A stretch of 64,000 nucleotides of DNA from Burkholderia contaminans (GCF_029633825.1 NZ_CP090642.1:248001-312000); one strand, 5' to 3'; counted from the stretch's first letter, positions 8,377-19,679 are shown. Notes: generated by a model from the letters alone, not told the origin. Numbers and translations are program-made.

Positions 8377-9501
8377 TCAGCGGCCCGTCTTCAACTGTGC
8401 CCACAGCCGGTTCTGCAGCCGGCGGATCTCGGGCGGCATCGGCTTGAGCAGCGTCATCTTGCTCAGTACTTCATCGGATGGATACACCGACGAATCGCGC
8501 GCGATCGCGGGCTTCACGTGCTGGCGTGCAGCCTTGTTCGCGGTCGGATAGAACACCGCGTTGGTGATGCCGGCGTTGACCTTCGGATCCTGCACGTAGT
8601 TGATCCACTTCAGCGCGGCGTCCCGATTCGGCGCGTCCTTCGGAATCACCATCATGTCGAACCACAGCAGCCCGCCTTCCTTCGGGTTCGCGAAGCCGAT
8701 CTCGTACGGGCGCTTCGCTTCGGCGGCACGACGGTGCGCGATGCCGACGTCGCCCGAATAGCCGAACGCCACGCACAGGTCGTTGTTCGCGAGATCGTTG
8801 ATGTAGCCCGACGAGTTGAACTGCGTGATGTACGGGCGCACCTTCTTCAGCACCTCGTACGCCGCGCGGTAGTCGGCCGGGTTCGTGCTGTTCGGATCCT
8901 TGCCCATGTACTGCAGCGTGGCCGCGAACACGTCGACGGCCTGGTCGAGGAACGACACGCCGCAGCTCTTCAGCTTCGCCATGTTGGCCGGATCGAACAC
9001 CAGCGCCCAGCTGTCGACCGGCGCCTTGTCGCCGAGCACCTTCTTCACGGCCTGCACGTTGTAGCCGATGCCGTCGGTGCCATACGCCCACGGCACGCCG
9101 TACTGGTTGCCCGGATCGGCATCGGCGACCATCTTCATCAACAGCGGATCGAGGTTCGCCAGGTTCGGCAGCTTCGACTTGTCGAGCGGCTGGTAGACGC
9201 TCGCCTGGATCTGCTTGGCCATGTAGTTCGACGTCGGCACGACGATGTCGTAGCCGGAATTCCCCGACATCAGTTTTGCCTGCAGCGTGTCGTCGCTGTC
9301 GTAGTTGTCGTAGCGGACGTGGAGGCCCGTCTGCTTCTGGAAGGTCGGGATCGTGTCCGGCGCGATGTAGTCGGACCAGTTGTAGATGTTCAGTTCGCCG
9401 GCCGCGCGGGCGGTCGTGCCGGCAGCCGCGGTGGCCGACAGGATGGCGGCGGTTGCAAGGGCGCGGCGAAGCGTGCGGATTCGCATGACGTGGTTTTCCA
9501 T
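8377..9501 (-). CDS. periplasmic polyamine-binding protein (PotF/SpuD-like)
   Basis: The 374-residue protein starts with a signal peptide ending in TTARA. The mature protein begins with LNIYNWSDYIAPDTIPTF, the typical opening of PotD/PotF proteins. GYDIVVPTSNYMAKQI and WAYGTDGIGYN are further family stretches, with Trp and Asp positions used to bind putrescine or spermidine. No permease or ATPase genes are adjacent, so it must work with a transporter encoded elsewhere. The internal ATG at 9486 has a slightly better ribosome site (GGAAAA) than the first one at 9501. Confidence 0.88.
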   Translation of the reverse strand: MENHVMRIRTLRRALATAAILSATAAAGTTARAAGELNIYNWSDYIAPDTIPTFQKQTGLHVRYDNYDSDDTLQAKLMSGNSGYDIVVPTSNYMAKQIQASVYQPLDKSKLPNLANLDPLLMKMVADADPGNQYGVPWAYGTDGIGYNVQAVKKVLGDKAPVDSWALVFDPANMAKLKSCGVSFLDQAVDVFAATLQYMGKDPNSTNPADYRAAYEVLKKVRPYITQFNSSGYINDLANNDLCVAFGYSGDVGIAHRRAAEAKRPYEIGFANPKEGGLLWFDMMVIPKDAPNRDAALKWINYVQDPKVNAGITNAVFYPTANKAARQHVKPAIARDSSVYPSDEVLSKMTLLKPMPPEIRRLQNRLWAQLKTGR

Positions 9502-10624
9502 TTCGGTGCGCGTGTCGATTCCGCGAAGGGCGGGTCGAGGCGCGATGGTTCATCGGATGAAGCAGACGTGCGTGACCGCCGCTCGCGGCGAGCGAGCGTG
9601 GTGCACGTCGATCAGGAGTCCGTTTGATTTCAGGCCGGGTCGTGCGGAAACGAAGCGCGAGCCGATCTCGTCACCGGTCTGGTGACACGGCGAGTGGGTC
9701 GAACGGAATCAGGGAAAGCGGAGGGGCGCTAAGGCAGCAGCGATGCCACGTCGTCGGTATGGATCGCGACGTATGCACGCGCGGCGACCGCGTTATGACG
9801 GCGAACGGAGCGGCGGGACAGGATGGTGTAGATCGACAGCGGCAGGCGAGGGCTTTGGCCGCCGCCACTGTCGTCGGGGGACGCGATCGTAGCGCGCAGG
9901 TTTCGCGCATCGCCTCGTCTCCACCGCACCAGCGGGCCACGGAATCTCACGATTACTCTCGACCGGGTTGTTGAAAGTATTGAACACCTGACGATTCGCC
10001 GGCGGCTGCCGTTTTCAGGTATCGGTCATCGCAATTGCCGCGTGGCGGCATCGGCTGCGCGACGCGAATTGAAAGCTTGGCAGACACCTGAATCGCCGAA
10101 ACATGACGCTTCCATGAATCATCAGGTAAATCGCTGTAAGGATGTCTCAGGATTTTCCCTAGGGATTGGAGGGCCGATGAGCGTGTTCGGCGCGGTGGTG
10201 ATGACGGGAAAATCGCGTCGGCAACGCTGCTTCGGGTGGTCAGCAACCGCACGAAGTGATGAGAATATTCGACGGCTTGCAGTCCGGATCGCTACCGAAT
10301 GATCGTCGGAAAGCCGGTTGAAAGACCTGGATTCGACACGAACGCGTTCGCGACCGAACTCGCGCAGGTCGCGATGTGGGAGCGGCAGAACGCGTAGACC
10401 TGCAAAAAGGATCGCACCTGGGGGCTTAGACCGTACCCGTACCCCGATGACAGGGAGCATCGTCAAAGTGCTCGCGCCGGACGTCGATTTCGCGCCTGGC
10501 GCCGTTGCTTGATGGCATGGCCGTTTGATCCTGAGTGCAGCGTCATGCCGGTTTTCCACGTGATCTGCGACATTCCTGCGGGTTGGGATCACGGCGGCGT
10601 ATCAGCTCTGGCCACCCATCCCGG
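9502..10624. other. 1.1-kb region without a supported gene
   Basis: Frames on both strands lack recognisable domains, ribosome sites and consistent codon use. Around 10299-10400 a short frame reads MIVGKPVERPGFDTNAFATE before stopping, which looks protein-like and may be debris of a lost gene. I could not identify it. The left part should contain the promoter of the binding-protein gene. Confidence 0.5.
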
Positions 10625-11416
10625 CTAATTCCCTGGTGCATCGAGCGCGCTCGTCATCTCCTGCGCGGCGTGTTGCAGCGAAGGCAGAAAGCGTCTCACG
10701 GCGTCCGCCGGATTGATCGCGTGTTCGAGGTAGATCACGTTCAGCGCCGCCATCACTCGATCATGCGCGCTGACCGCGACGGCGAGCGAGCCGATTTTGC
10801 GTTGTTCGGTCCAGTCGCCATGGTTCGATCCGAAACCGTCGGCGCGTGTCCGCCTTACAAGATTGCGAATGAATGCATCGTCCGATGCGAGTCGCTGTTG
10901 TTGTTCACCGCCGGCACCGGTGCGCAGCAGGTCGAGAATATCCTCGCGCTCCGCGTCCTGGCACGACGCGAAGTAGATGCGGCCCGATGCCGTCAGCAGC
11001 ATCGGGAGTCGGCGCCCGACCATCGAACGATGAAATGACAGCGGGCTGAACCGATGAGTCGTCTCGCGAATGATCATCGAATCGCCGTCCGGCGTCGTCA
11101 GGTCCGACGGCCACACGATGCGCTGCAGCAACGTGGCCATGATCGGCGGCGCGACCGTCGCAATGTGTTCGTCGTCGGTGAACCCTTCGCTCAGCGTGCG
11201 CACACGCAGCGTCAGTCGGAACGTGTCATCCGACTCGCTGCGTCGCACGAATCCGCCTTCCACCAGCGTTTCCAGCAACCGCCGCACGGTCGTGCGGTGC
11301 AGCCCCGTGACTTCGCTCAGCTGCTGGCTCGTCGCGCGGCCGTTCTCCAGCGCATTGAGGGCCTGCAGCACCTGCAGGCCACGCGACAATCCTCGGACAT
11401 TTGCGTACTTGCTCAT
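10625..11416 (-). CDS. mhpR: IclR-family regulator of phenylpropionate catabolism
   Basis: The 263-residue protein has the IclR layout: an N-terminal winged helix-turn-helix (GLQVLQALNALE, TSQQLSEVTGLHRTTVRRLLETL, residues about 10-55) and a C-terminal effector-binding domain (DGDSMIIRET, SFHRSMVGRRLPMLLTASGRIYFA). It is divergent from mhpA, as mhpR is in enteric bacteria, where it activates the pathway with phenylpropionoid inducers. The 192-bp gap between them contains a perfect small inverted repeat (11444-11458). The name rests on family plus position. Confidence 0.88.
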   Translation of the reverse strand: MSKYANVRGLSRGLQVLQALNALENGRATSQQLSEVTGLHRTTVRRLLETLVEGGFVRRSESDDTFRLTLRVRTLSEGFTDDEHIATVAPPIMATLLQRIVWPSDLTTPDGDSMIIRETTHRFSPLSFHRSMVGRRLPMLLTASGRIYFASCQDAEREDILDLLRTGAGGEQQQRLASDDAFIRNLVRRTRADGFGSNHGDWTEQRKIGSLAVAVSAHDRVMAALNVIYLEHAINPADAVRRFLPSLQHAAQEMTSALDAPGN

Positions 11417-11443
11417 CGGAAAATGTATTAAAAATCAACGACG

Positions 11444-11458
11444 TGCATTCCTTGCACA
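11444..11458. promoter_or_regulatory. candidate MhpR operator
   Basis: GTGCA-TTCCT-TGCAC is a perfect 5-bp inverted repeat between the divergent mhpR and mhpA genes. It is flanked by looser mirrored arms, AAATCAAC on the left and GTTGAAAT on the right. IclR proteins bind such dyads. Assignment is from position only. Confidence 0.4.
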
Positions 11459-11608
11459 TTTGGTTGAAATTGTTGAGTGCGTATCTGCCGCTCCCTAGAC
11501 TTGCCTCCATCCCGCCGCCACACGACGCGACACGGAACCCGCGACGTGCCCCGGCCGGTATCCATCGGCATACGCAGCGACCACCGAGTCGCGCGAGGAA
11601 GGAGACAC

Positions 11609-13465
11609 ATGAATCCCACACCCAGTCCAGCCGCGCATCGCGACCCGCGCGACCCGCTTTCCACCGACGTCGCAATCATTGGCGCAGGCCCGGTCGGCTT
11701 GATGATCGCCAACATTCTGGGCCTTCAGGGCGTGCGTGTCACGCTGATCGAGAAGCTTGAACAGATCATCGATTACCCGCGCGCAATTGGTCTGGATGAC
11801 GAAGCATTGCGCGTGTTCCAGTCGATCGGCCTGGCCGACGAACTCGTGCCGCACACGACGCCCGATCACTGGATGCGTTTCGTGACGAAGGACGGTCACT
11901 GCTTCGCATCGATCGAGCCGCGCACCGACGAATTCGGCTGGCCGCGCCGCAACGCGTTCATCCAGCCGCTCGCGGATCGCGTGCTCCACGAAGGCCTCGC
12001 GCGTTTCCCGCATGTCCAGGTGCTGTTCGGGCACAGCGTTGCATCGTTCACGCAGGACGCCGACGGCGTCAGCATCGACGTGGACGATGCGGATGGCGAA
12101 CGCCGGACCGTGCGCGCAGCGTACATGGTCGGCGCGGACGGCGGCAACAGCTTCGTGCGCCGCGTGCTGAACGTGCCGTTCGAAGGGCGTACGAAGCCGA
12201 ACCAGTGGATCGTCGTGGACGTGCGCAACGACCCGATCGGCTCGCCGCACGTCTACATGCATTGCGATCATGAACGGCCATACGTGTCGGCGGCGCTGCC
12301 GCACGGTATTCGCCGCTTCGAGTTCATGGTGATGCCGGGCGAGACCGAGGAAGAACTGTCGAAACCCGACAACATGGCTGCGCTGATCCGCAAGGTGGTC
12401 GCGGATCCGGATGCGGTCGACTACATCCGCAAGCGCGTCTATACGCACAATGCGCGTCTCGCGTCGACGTTTCACGTGGGCCGCGTCCTGCTCGCCGGAG
12501 ACGCCGCGCACATCATGCCGGTGTGGCAGGGGCAGGGTTACAACAGCGGAATCCGCGACGCGAACAATCTCGGCTGGAAGCTCGCGATGGTCGCGCGGGG
12601 GCTGGCAGACAGCCGCTTGCTCGAAACCTATACCGTCGAGCGTCGCGCGCATGCGCGTTCGATGATCCATCTTTCCGAAGTGGCGGGCGATATATTCGCG
12701 CCGACGACACGTTTCGGCGCGCGCTTTCGCGACACCTTCGTGCGTGCGCTGAACCTGTTCCCGATGGTGAAGCGCTACTTCGTCGAAATGCGCTTCAAGC
12801 CGATGCCGCGTTACGAGGCGGGCGCGGTACTGCTGCCCGCGCATGCATGCAGGCACGGCTGGTTTGCACGCGTGCTCGAACGATCGGGCAATTCCGCGCC
12901 GGGCCGGCTGCTTGGCCTGATGAGCGAAAAGCGCGATTCCTTGATCGGCCGGCTCGCATACGGTCGCGATCCGTTTGCCGCGTCACCGGTCGGTCGCATG
13001 TTCATCCAGCCGCGCGTGCGGCTGACCGACGGCCGCACCGTGCTGCTCGACGACGCGATCGGCACCGGTTTCGTCCTGCTGGGCTGGGGCGCGGATCCGA
13101 CCTTCGGCATGACGCCGCAGGCGCGTGCGTCGTGGGCACGGCTCGGCGGCCGCTTCGTGGTTGCGAAGCCGGACGCGCAGCTCGCTTACGCCGACGACGT
13201 GCCGTCGGACGTGCTCGCGATCGGTGACGTGACGGGGCGGTTGAAGGACTGGTTCAGCCGTCTGCCGGAGTCGGTCGTGCTGCTGCGTCCCGATCGTTTC
13301 GTCGCGGGTGCATGTGCGCCACAGCAGGTGTCCTCGGCGATTGTCGCGCTCGCGGAAAAGCTCGGCATGACGGCAGGCGCGCGGCACGAGCACGGCGACG
13401 TTGCGCCATCTTCGCAGCGCCCGGTGTTCGATCGCGATGTCCTCACACACGTGGCAGGAGCATGA
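11609..13465 (+). CDS. mhpA: 3-(3-hydroxyphenyl)propionate 2-hydroxylase
   Basis: The 618-residue flavoprotein monooxygenase inserts the second ring hydroxyl next to the first, giving 2,3-dihydroxyphenylpropionate with NAD(P)H and O2. The FAD-binding GxGxxG lies at about 27-32 ([19 protein letters not shown]). The second FAD motif is [20 protein letters not shown] near 295, followed by [13 protein letters not shown]. It is somewhat longer than the E. coli enzyme (about 554 residues), mainly at both ends. The start at 11609 follows AAGGAGA. It is the first gene of the operon and its stop overlaps the next start (ATGA). Confidence 0.93.
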   Translation: MNPTPSPAAHRDPRDPLSTDVAIIGAGPVGLMIANILGLQGVRVTLIEKLEQIIDYPRAIGLDDEALRVFQSIGLADELVPHTTPDHWMRFVTKDGHCFASIEPRTDEFGWPRRNAFIQPLADRVLHEGLARFPHVQVLFGHSVASFTQDADGVSIDVDDADGERRTVRAAYMVGADGGNSFVRRVLNVPFEGRTKPNQWIVVDVRNDPIGSPHVYMHCDHERPYVSAALPHGIRRFEFMVMPGETEEELSKPDNMAALIRKVVADPDAVDYIRKRVYTHNARLASTFHVGRVLLAGDAAHIMPVWQGQGYNSGIRDANNLGWKLAMVARGLADSRLLETYTVERRAHARSMIHLSEVAGDIFAPTTRFGARFRDTFVRALNLFPMVKRYFVEMRFKPMPRYEAGAVLLPAHACRHGWFARVLERSGNSAPGRLLGLMSEKRDSLIGRLAYGRDPFAASPVGRMFIQPRVRLTDGRTVLLDDAIGTGFVLLGWGADPTFGMTPQARASWARLGGRFVVAKPDAQLAYADDVPSDVLAIGDVTGRLKDWFSRLPESVVLLRPDRFVAGACAPQQVSSAIVALAEKLGMTAGARHEHGDVAPSSQRPVFDRDVLTHVAGA

Positions 13466-14427
13466 GCATGCCGATTCATCTCGAATGTCTGTCCCATACG
13501 CCGCTACACGGTTACGTCGATCCGGCGCCCGACGTGGTTGCCGAAGTCGAGCGCATCGGCCGGGCCGCGCGCGAACGTGTCGAGCGTTTCCGGCCCGACC
13601 TGATCGTCGTTTTCGCCCCCGATCATTTCAACGGATTCTTCTACGACATGATGCCGCCGTTCTGCATCGGCGCACGCGCCGACGCGATCGGTGATTTCAA
13701 GAGCCTGGCCGGCACGCTGCCGGTGCCGGGCGATCTCGCGCACGGGCTGGCGGAAAGCGTGCTGGCCGCCGACGTCGATGTCGCGCTGTCGTACCGGATG
13801 CAGGTCGACCACGGCTGTGCGCAGGCACTCGAAGTGCTCACCGGCGGACTCGATCGCTATCCGGTGATCCCGGTATTCATCAACTCTGTCGCGCCGCCGA
13901 TGGCGACGCTGCGCCGCGCGCGTTTGCTGGGCGATGCGATCGGCCGCCATCTCGCGCGTACCGACCGCCGCGTGCTGGTGGTCGGCTCGGGCGGCATCTC
14001 GCACGAGCCGCCTGTACCGGAACTGATCGGCGCGACCGCCGAAGTGGCGGAGCGGCTGATCGCCGGTCGCCATCCGTCAGCCGAGTCGCGCGCGGCGCGC
14101 CAGGCGCGTACCGTGGCCGCCGCCCGTTCGTTTGCCGCCGGCGACAGTCCGCTGCATCCGCTCAATCCCGAATGGGATCGCGCATTCCTTGCCAGACTCG
14201 CATCCGGCGAACTGACCGCACTGGACGGCATGACCAATGACGCGATCACGCGCGACGGCGGCAAGTCCGCGCACGAGATCCGCACGTGGGTCGCCGCATT
14301 CGCCGCGCTCGCCGCATATGGCCCGTATCACGCGTCGCTCGACTACTACCGCGCGATTCCCGAGTGGATCGCGGGTTTCGCCACCATGCACGCCACGTCG
14401 TCGACCGCCGTCGCGGCGGCGGCGTGA
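13462..14427 (+). CDS. mhpB: 2,3-dihydroxyphenylpropionate 1,2-dioxygenase
   Basis: The 321-residue extradiol dioxygenase belongs to the LigB-type class III family, an iron(II) enzyme that cleaves the ring beside the two hydroxyls. Family stretches include [17 protein letters not shown] at the start, [22 protein letters not shown] (iron-site region), QVDHGCAQ and [11 protein letters not shown]. The ATG at 13462 overlaps the mhpA stop; a second ATG at 13468 is possible. The length is about that of the E. coli enzyme (314). The product passes to MhpC, whose gene is at the far end of the same locus. Confidence 0.93.
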   Translation: MSMPIHLECLSHTPLHGYVDPAPDVVAEVERIGRAARERVERFRPDLIVVFAPDHFNGFFYDMMPPFCIGARADAIGDFKSLAGTLPVPGDLAHGLAESVLAADVDVALSYRMQVDHGCAQALEVLTGGLDRYPVIPVFINSVAPPMATLRRARLLGDAIGRHLARTDRRVLVVGSGGISHEPPVPELIGATAEVAERLIAGRHPSAESRAARQARTVAAARSFAAGDSPLHPLNPEWDRAFLARLASGELTALDGMTNDAITRDGGKSAHEIRTWVAAFAALAAYGPYHASLDYYRAIPEWIAGFATMHATSSTAVAAAA

Positions 14428-14447
14428 CCGAACTCCAGGAGACCTAG

Positions 14448-15251
14448 ATGTCCGATTCGAACCTTGTGACGACACTGGCCGCGCGACTGCGCGAAGCCGA
14501 GGCGTCGCGCAGCACGATCGCGCCGCTGCGCGGCGAAGCCGCCGCGGGCGGCATCCCGCTCGACGCGATGACGCTGGCCTACGCGGTGCAGCAGGCCAAC
14601 GTCGACCGGCGCGTCGCGAACGGCGAGCGCATCGTCGGCCGCAAGATCGGCCTGACGTCGCTCGCGGTGCAGACCCAACTGGGCGTCGACCAGCCCGATT
14701 TCGGTGCGTTGTTCGCGAGCATGGCTTGCGGCGACGGCGCGCCGATTTCGCTCGCGCAACTGATACAGCCCAAGGTCGAAGCGGAGATCGCGCTCGTGCT
14801 CGATCGCGACCTCACGCATGACAGGCACACGTTCGTCGACATCCTGCGCGCAAGCGCTTATGCGCTCGCCGCGATCGAGGTGGTGGACAGCCGCATCCGG
14901 GACTGGGACATCCGCTTCGTCGACACGGTCGCCGACAACGCATCGAGCGCGCGCTTCGTGGTCGGCAGCCGTCCGGTGCCGCTTTCGCAGCTCGATCTGA
15001 CGAGCTGCGCAATGACGCTCGCCCGCAATGGCGAAGTGCTGTCGAAGGGCAGCGGCGCCGCCTGCCTCGGCAATCCACTCAACGCTGCCGTGTGGCTGGC
15101 CGACCGGATGGTGCAACTCGGCACGCCGCTGCGCGCCGGCGACGTGGTGCTGACCGGCGCGCTCGGTCCGATGGTCGCCGTCCGCGAGGCCGGCACCTAT
15201 GTCGCGCAGATCGACGGGCTCGGCAGCGTCCGGGCAACTTTTACGGCTTAA
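14448..15251 (+). CDS. mhpD: 2-hydroxypenta-2,4-dienoate hydratase
   Basis: The 267-residue enzyme adds water to 2-hydroxypentadienoate to give 4-hydroxy-2-oxovalerate. It has the fumarylacetoacetase-like hydratase pattern: [23 protein letters not shown] near 65, metal-binding acidic residues in [15 protein letters not shown] near 110, and the end strands [16 protein letters not shown]. The ATG follows CAGGAGA 21 bp after mhpB. It acts between MhpC and MhpE. Confidence 0.93.
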   Translation: MSDSNLVTTLAARLREAEASRSTIAPLRGEAAAGGIPLDAMTLAYAVQQANVDRRVANGERIVGRKIGLTSLAVQTQLGVDQPDFGALFASMACGDGAPISLAQLIQPKVEAEIALVLDRDLTHDRHTFVDILRASAYALAAIEVVDSRIRDWDIRFVDTVADNASSARFVVGSRPVPLSQLDLTSCAMTLARNGEVLSKGSGAACLGNPLNAAVWLADRMVQLGTPLRAGDVVLTGALGPMVAVREAGTYVAQIDGLGSVRATFTA

Positions 15252-15264
15252 CTCAGGAACTCGC

Positions 15265-16206
15265 ATGGCTTCCGAAAAACTCAAGGCTGCGATCATCGGC
15301 TCCGGCAACATCGGCACGGACCTGATGATCAAGATCCTCCGTCACGGCAGGCATCTGGAAATCGCGGCGATGGTCGGTATCGACGCGAACTCGGACGGTC
15401 TCGCGCGTGCCGCGCGACTGGGTGTCGCGACCACGCACGAAGGCGTCGAAGGGCTCACGCGTCTGCCGGTATTCGACCAGATCGATTTCGTGTTCGACGC
15501 GACGTCCGCAGGCGCGCACGTTCGCAACGCAGCGCTGCTGCGCACGCTCAAGCCGTCGATTCGCATGATCGATCTGACACCCGCCGCGATCGGCCCGTAC
15601 TGCGTGCCGGTCGTCAACCTCGACGCGCACATCGACGCGCCGAACGTGAACATGGTCACGTGCGGCGGCCAGGCGACGATTCCGATCGTCGCGGCTGTGT
15701 CGCGCGTCGCGAGGGTGCACTACGCGGAGATTGTCGCGTCGATCAGCAGCAAGTCCGCGGGCCCCGGTACGCGCGCGAACATCGACGAATTCACCGAAAC
15801 GACGTCGAAGGCGATCGAGGTGGTCGGCGGCGCCGCGAAGGGCAAGGCGATCATCGTGCTGAACCCGGCCGAGCCGCCGCTGATGATGCGCGACACGGTC
15901 TATACGCTGTCCGACCTCGCGTCTCGCGCGGAGATCGAGGCGTCGATCGAGGACACCGTCGCGAAGGTACACGCGTACGTGCCTGGCTATCGGCTCAAGC
16001 AGAAGGTGCAATTCGACGAGATTCCGGCGAGCGCACCGATCCGTATTCCGGGCCTGGGAACATTCAGCGGCCTGAAAACGTCGGTGTTCGTCGAAGTGGA
16101 GGGCGCCGCGCACTACCTGCCTGCCTACGCGGGCAATCTCGACATCATGACTTCCGCCGCGCTCGCGACCGGCGAACGCATGGCGCAGGCGCGCGTGAGC
16201 GCGTAA
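15265..16206 (+). CDS. mhpF: acetaldehyde dehydrogenase (acylating)
   Basis: The 313-residue enzyme oxidises acetaldehyde to acetyl-CoA with NAD+ and CoA. A Rossmann motif opens the protein ([16 protein letters not shown], residues 8-23), and the catalytic cysteine is in [12 protein letters not shown] (about residue 132). It works as a complex with the aldolase MhpE, channelling acetaldehyde between active sites, as known for DmpFG. The ATG at 15265 follows AGGA and lies just after the mhpD stop. Confidence 0.94.
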   Translation: MASEKLKAAIIGSGNIGTDLMIKILRHGRHLEIAAMVGIDANSDGLARAARLGVATTHEGVEGLTRLPVFDQIDFVFDATSAGAHVRNAALLRTLKPSIRMIDLTPAAIGPYCVPVVNLDAHIDAPNVNMVTCGGQATIPIVAAVSRVARVHYAEIVASISSKSAGPGTRANIDEFTETTSKAIEVVGGAAKGKAIIVLNPAEPPLMMRDTVYTLSDLASRAEIEASIEDTVAKVHAYVPGYRLKQKVQFDEIPASAPIRIPGLGTFSGLKTSVFVEVEGAAHYLPAYAGNLDIMTSAALATGERMAQARVSA

Positions 16207-16219
16207 GGAGCAAACGGCG

Positions 16220-17239
16220 ATGAGCAAGAAACTGTATATCTCCGACGTGACGCTGCGCGACGGCAGTCACGCCATTCGACACCAGTATTCGATCGCGAAC
16301 GTGCAGGACATCGCACGTGCGCTGGATCGCGCCAGGGTGGACAGCATCGAGGTCGCGCACGGCGACGGCCTGCAAGGATCGAGCTTCAACTACGGCTTCG
16401 GCGCGCATACCGATCTCGAATGGATCGAGGCGGTAGCGGACGTCGTCGAACACGCGAGGATCGCGACGCTGCTCTTGCCGGGCATCGGCACGATTCACGA
16501 CCTGAAGGCCGCATACGACGCCGGCGCGCGCATCGTGCGTGTCGCGACGCACTGCACCGAGGCGGATATCTCGAAGCAGCACATCGAATATGCGCGCGAA
16601 CTCGGCATGGACACGGTCGGCTTCCTGATGATGAGCCACATGACGACGCCCGAGAATCTGGCCGTCGAGGCGAAGAAGATGGAAAGCTACGGCGCGACCT
16701 GCATCTACGTCGTCGATTCCGGCGGCGCGCTGACGATGTCGGACGTGCGCGATCGGTTCCGTGCGGTGAAGGCGGTGCTGAAGCCCGAAACGGAAACCGG
16801 CATGCACGCGCACCACAACCTGTCGCTCGGCGTCGCGAACTCGATCGTCGCGGTGGAGGAAGGCTGCGACCGGATCGATGCGTCGCTCGCGGGAATGGGC
16901 GCGGGCGCCGGCAATGCGCCGCTCGAAGTGTTCATCGCGGCGGCCGAGCGGATGGGCTGGAACCACGGCACCGATCTCTACACGCTCATGGATGCGGCCG
17001 ACGACATCGTACGGCCGTTGCAGGACCGTCCGGTGCGCGTCGACCGCGAAACGCTCGCGCTCGGCTATGCGGGCGTGTATTCGAGCTTCCTGCGTCACTC
17101 GGAAGCGGCCGCGAAGAAGTACGACATCAGCACCGTGGACATCCTCGTCGAACTGGGCAAGCGCCGGATGGTGGGTGGCCAGGAAGACATGATCGTCGAC
17201 GTCGCGCTCGATCTGAAGAAGCGTGGCGAGGCCGCATAG
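16220..17239 (+). CDS. mhpE: 4-hydroxy-2-oxovalerate aldolase
   Basis: The 339-residue aldolase splits 4-hydroxy-2-oxovalerate into pyruvate and acetaldehyde. It shows the HMGL/DmpG pattern: the catalytic [16 protein letters not shown] near 9-24, a divalent-metal HxH in [11 protein letters not shown], and [17 protein letters not shown], followed by the DmpG-type C-terminal helices that contact the dehydrogenase. The start follows AAGGAG, 13 bp after mhpF, which fits their obligatory partnership. Confidence 0.95.
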   Translation: MSKKLYISDVTLRDGSHAIRHQYSIANVQDIARALDRARVDSIEVAHGDGLQGSSFNYGFGAHTDLEWIEAVADVVEHARIATLLLPGIGTIHDLKAAYDAGARIVRVATHCTEADISKQHIEYARELGMDTVGFLMMSHMTTPENLAVEAKKMESYGATCIYVVDSGGALTMSDVRDRFRAVKAVLKPETETGMHAHHNLSLGVANSIVAVEEGCDRIDASLAGMGAGAGNAPLEVFIAAAERMGWNHGTDLYTLMDAADDIVRPLQDRPVRVDRETLALGYAGVYSSFLRHSEAAAKKYDISTVDILVELGKRRMVGGQEDMIVDVALDLKKRGEAA

Positions 17240-17328
17240 GAACGCACGGCAGGACCGCACACGTCGCGGTCCGATACATGACAGCCGCCGGCAAGAGCGG
17301 CCTGCCTATCAATCATTGGAGACTTTGA

Positions 17329-18585
17329 ATGAATACGTCACGAACGGAAGGCGATACCGCGCGACATGGACGCACGGGACACGCGACGATCATGTTGTGC
17401 CTCGCGATTGCGTTGCTCGAAGGGCTGGACCTGCAATCGGCGGGGGTGGCCGGCCCGCGCATGGCGAAGGAGTTTTCGCTCGCCGTCGCGCAGATGGGCT
17501 GGGCGTTCAGCGCGGGCGCGCTCGGCCTGCTGCCGGGTGCCGCGCTCGGCGGCCGGCTGGCCGACCGGTTCGGCCGCAAGCGCGTGCTGATGTGGTCGGT
17601 CGCGATGTTCGGCCTGTTCTCGCTCGCGACGACGCAGGTCTGGAGCTTCGAGAGCCTGCTCGTCGCGCGATTGATGACGGGCTGCGGGCTCGGCGCCGCG
17701 ATGCCGAACCTGATCGCGCTGTGCTCGGAGGCGGCGGGCCCGCGGCAGCGCGGCACGGCGGTCGGCGCGATGTACTGCGGGATGCCGTTCGGCGCGGCGA
17801 TCGCCGCGGTGATCGGCATCGCGAGCGCAGGCGATGCGAATTGGCGTCACGTGTTTTACGTCGGCGGAGTCGGGCCGCTCGTCATGGTGCCGCTGCTCGG
17901 GATGTTCCTGCACGAGTCGCGGCAGTTCGTGGCGACCCGTTCGACCGTGGCGGCCCATGTCGCGGGCCTGCCCGGCGTGCGTGACGCGCTGTGGCGACAC
18001 GGCCGCGCGCGTACGACCATCGCGCTGTGGATCAGCTATCTCGGCACGCTCGTCGTGCTGTATTTCCTGATGAACTGGCTGCCGTCGATGGTGCTGTCGC
18101 GGGGGCTGACACGCGTGCAGGCCAACGTCGTGCTGATGATGTTCAACATCGGCGGCGGTATCGGGGCCGTCGCGATCGCGACGCTGATGGACCGCTTCGG
18201 ACGGCGCGGCACGGTGATCGGCATGTATGTCGGCGTCGCTGTCGCGCTGATCACGCTGGCGAGCGCGGGTGGCGCGACGTCGATGGCGATCGGCGGCTTG
18301 CTGTGCGGGTTGTTCCTCGTCGGCGGCCAGTCGGTGCTGTATGCGCTGGCCGGCCATGCGTATCCGACCGAAGTGCGCGGCACGGGCGTGGGTGCGGCCG
18401 TTGCGGTGGGGCGGCTCGGTTCGATTCTCGGGCCGCTGGTGGCAGGGCAGTTGTTCGCGCTCGGTCAGAGCCCGTCGATGCTGGTGTCGGCGAGCATCCC
18501 GCTGATCGTGATCGCCGCGGTGGCGGCGTTGACGGTGGTGGGTGCGTTTGCGCGGCAGCGCACGGGCGAGCCGCAGCGCGCGTAG
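17329..18585 (+). CDS. mhpT: MFS transporter for hydroxyphenylpropionate
   Basis: The 418-residue protein has twelve membrane helices and the aromatic-acid symporter signatures LLEGLDLQSAGVAGPRMAKEF in helix 1 and GGRLADRFGRKRVL between helices 2 and 3. It sits inside the catabolic operon like mhpT in other bacteria, so it probably imports 3-hydroxyphenylpropionate or a cinnamate relative. It follows mhpE by 89 bp. A strong hairpin separates it from mhpC. Confidence 0.88.
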   Translation: MNTSRTEGDTARHGRTGHATIMLCLAIALLEGLDLQSAGVAGPRMAKEFSLAVAQMGWAFSAGALGLLPGAALGGRLADRFGRKRVLMWSVAMFGLFSLATTQVWSFESLLVARLMTGCGLGAAMPNLIALCSEAAGPRQRGTAVGAMYCGMPFGAAIAAVIGIASAGDANWRHVFYVGGVGPLVMVPLLGMFLHESRQFVATRSTVAAHVAGLPGVRDALWRHGRARTTIALWISYLGTLVVLYFLMNWLPSMVLSRGLTRVQANVVLMMFNIGGGIGAVAIATLMDRFGRRGTVIGMYVGVAVALITLASAGGATSMAIGGLLCGLFLVGGQSVLYALAGHAYPTEVRGTGVGAAVAVGRLGSILGPLVAGQLFALGQSPSMLVSASIPLIVIAAVAALTVVGAFARQRTGEPQRA

Positions 18586-18593
18586 CGATTCGG

Positions 18594-18617
18594 GCGGGCC
18601 GCGCGAGCGCGGCCCGC
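18594..18617 (+). terminator. 10-bp hairpin between mhpT and mhpC
   Basis: GCGGGCCGCG (18594-18603) pairs perfectly with CGCGGCCCGC (18608-18617) around a CGAG tetraloop. No T tract follows, so it may be an mRNA-stability or partial-termination element within the operon, not a full stop. Confidence 0.5.
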
Positions 18618-18654
18618 GATCGAGATCATTCATTTTTTCGGAAAGGACATCATC

Positions 18655-19530
18655 ATGACTGCGACGACATCACCGATCACGGAAGCGTCGACGAGCCGGT
18701 TTGCACGCGTGAAGGACGGCGACCTCGAACTGCGGATCCACTATAACGACACGGGCGCCGGACCAACCGGCGAGACGGTCGTGATGCTGCATGGTTCGGG
18801 GCCTGGCGCGAGCGGCTGGGCGAACTTCAACCGCAACGTCGAGCCGCTGGTCGCGGCAGGCTATCGCGTGATCCTGATGGACTGCCCGGGCTGGAGCAAG
18901 AGCGATCCGATCGTCTGTACGTCGTCGCGCTCGGAACTCAACGGCCGCGTGCTGAAGGGGCTGCTCGACGTGCTCGATATCGAGCGCGTACATATTCTCG
19001 GCAACTCGATGGGCGGGCATAGCGCGGTTGCGTTCGCGCTCGGCAACCCGGAGCGTGTCGGCAAGCTGGTACTGATGGGCGGCGGCACGGGCGGGCCGAG
19101 CAACTTCGTGCCGATGCCGACCGAGGGCATCAAGCTGCTGCAGGGCCTGTATCGCGAGCCGACGATCGAGAACCTGAAGCGGATGATGGACGTGTTCGTC
19201 TACGATGCGAGCGCGCTCACCGACGAGCTGATGAAGGCGCGCCTCGACAACATGCTCGCGCGGCGCGATCACCTCGAGAACTTCGTGAAGAGCCTCGCGG
19301 CCAATCCGAAGCAGTTCACCGATTACGGCCCGCGGTTGGGCGAGATCGCGGCGCCGACGCTCGTGATCTGGGGGCGCGACGATCGGTTCGTACCGATGGA
19401 TACCGGCCTGCGGCTGATCGCCGGCATGCAGAACGCGCAACTGCATGTGTTCAACCGGTGCGGGCACTGGGCGCAGTGGGAGCATGCGGATGCATTCAAC
19501 CGGATGGTGGTCGACTTCCTGCGGAATTGA
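18655..19530 (+). CDS. mhpC: 2-hydroxy-6-oxonona-2,4-dienedioate hydrolase
   Basis: The 291-residue alpha/beta hydrolase cleaves the meta-cleavage product to succinate and 2-hydroxypentadienoate. Visible features are the oxyanion loop [15 protein letters not shown], the nucleophile elbow GNSMGGH (Ser near 119), the acid in [10 protein letters not shown] and the histidine in [11 protein letters not shown]. The length matches MhpC/BphD enzymes (about 288). The ATG follows GGAAAGGACA. Unlike E. coli, where mhpC precedes mhpD, it is last in the locus. Confidence 0.93.
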   Translation: MTATTSPITEASTSRFARVKDGDLELRIHYNDTGAGPTGETVVMLHGSGPGASGWANFNRNVEPLVAAGYRVILMDCPGWSKSDPIVCTSSRSELNGRVLKGLLDVLDIERVHILGNSMGGHSAVAFALGNPERVGKLVLMGGGTGGPSNFVPMPTEGIKLLQGLYREPTIENLKRMMDVFVYDASALTDELMKARLDNMLARRDHLENFVKSLAANPKQFTDYGPRLGEIAAPTLVIWGRDDRFVPMDTGLRLIAGMQNAQLHVFNRCGHWAQWEHADAFNRMVVDFLRN

Positions 19531-19679
19531 GTGCAGCGAGGCAAGCGCCGCCTTCGAAAGACAGTTCGTCGATCCAGGGCGTGCGCGTCGGCCGGCTCGT
19601 CACGCTGGCCTGGATTCGGATCGCATCGATCGCGCCCGGCTGCGTTGGCGGCGGCCTCGCGTCGCGGGCAGGAGCAGGG

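Noticed and set aside
10122..10592. Minus-strand open frame of 156 codons in the 9.5-10.6 kb gap
   Set aside because: No ribosome site, no domain, and a composition (many Arg, Pro, Ser) expected of a chance frame in GC-rich DNA.
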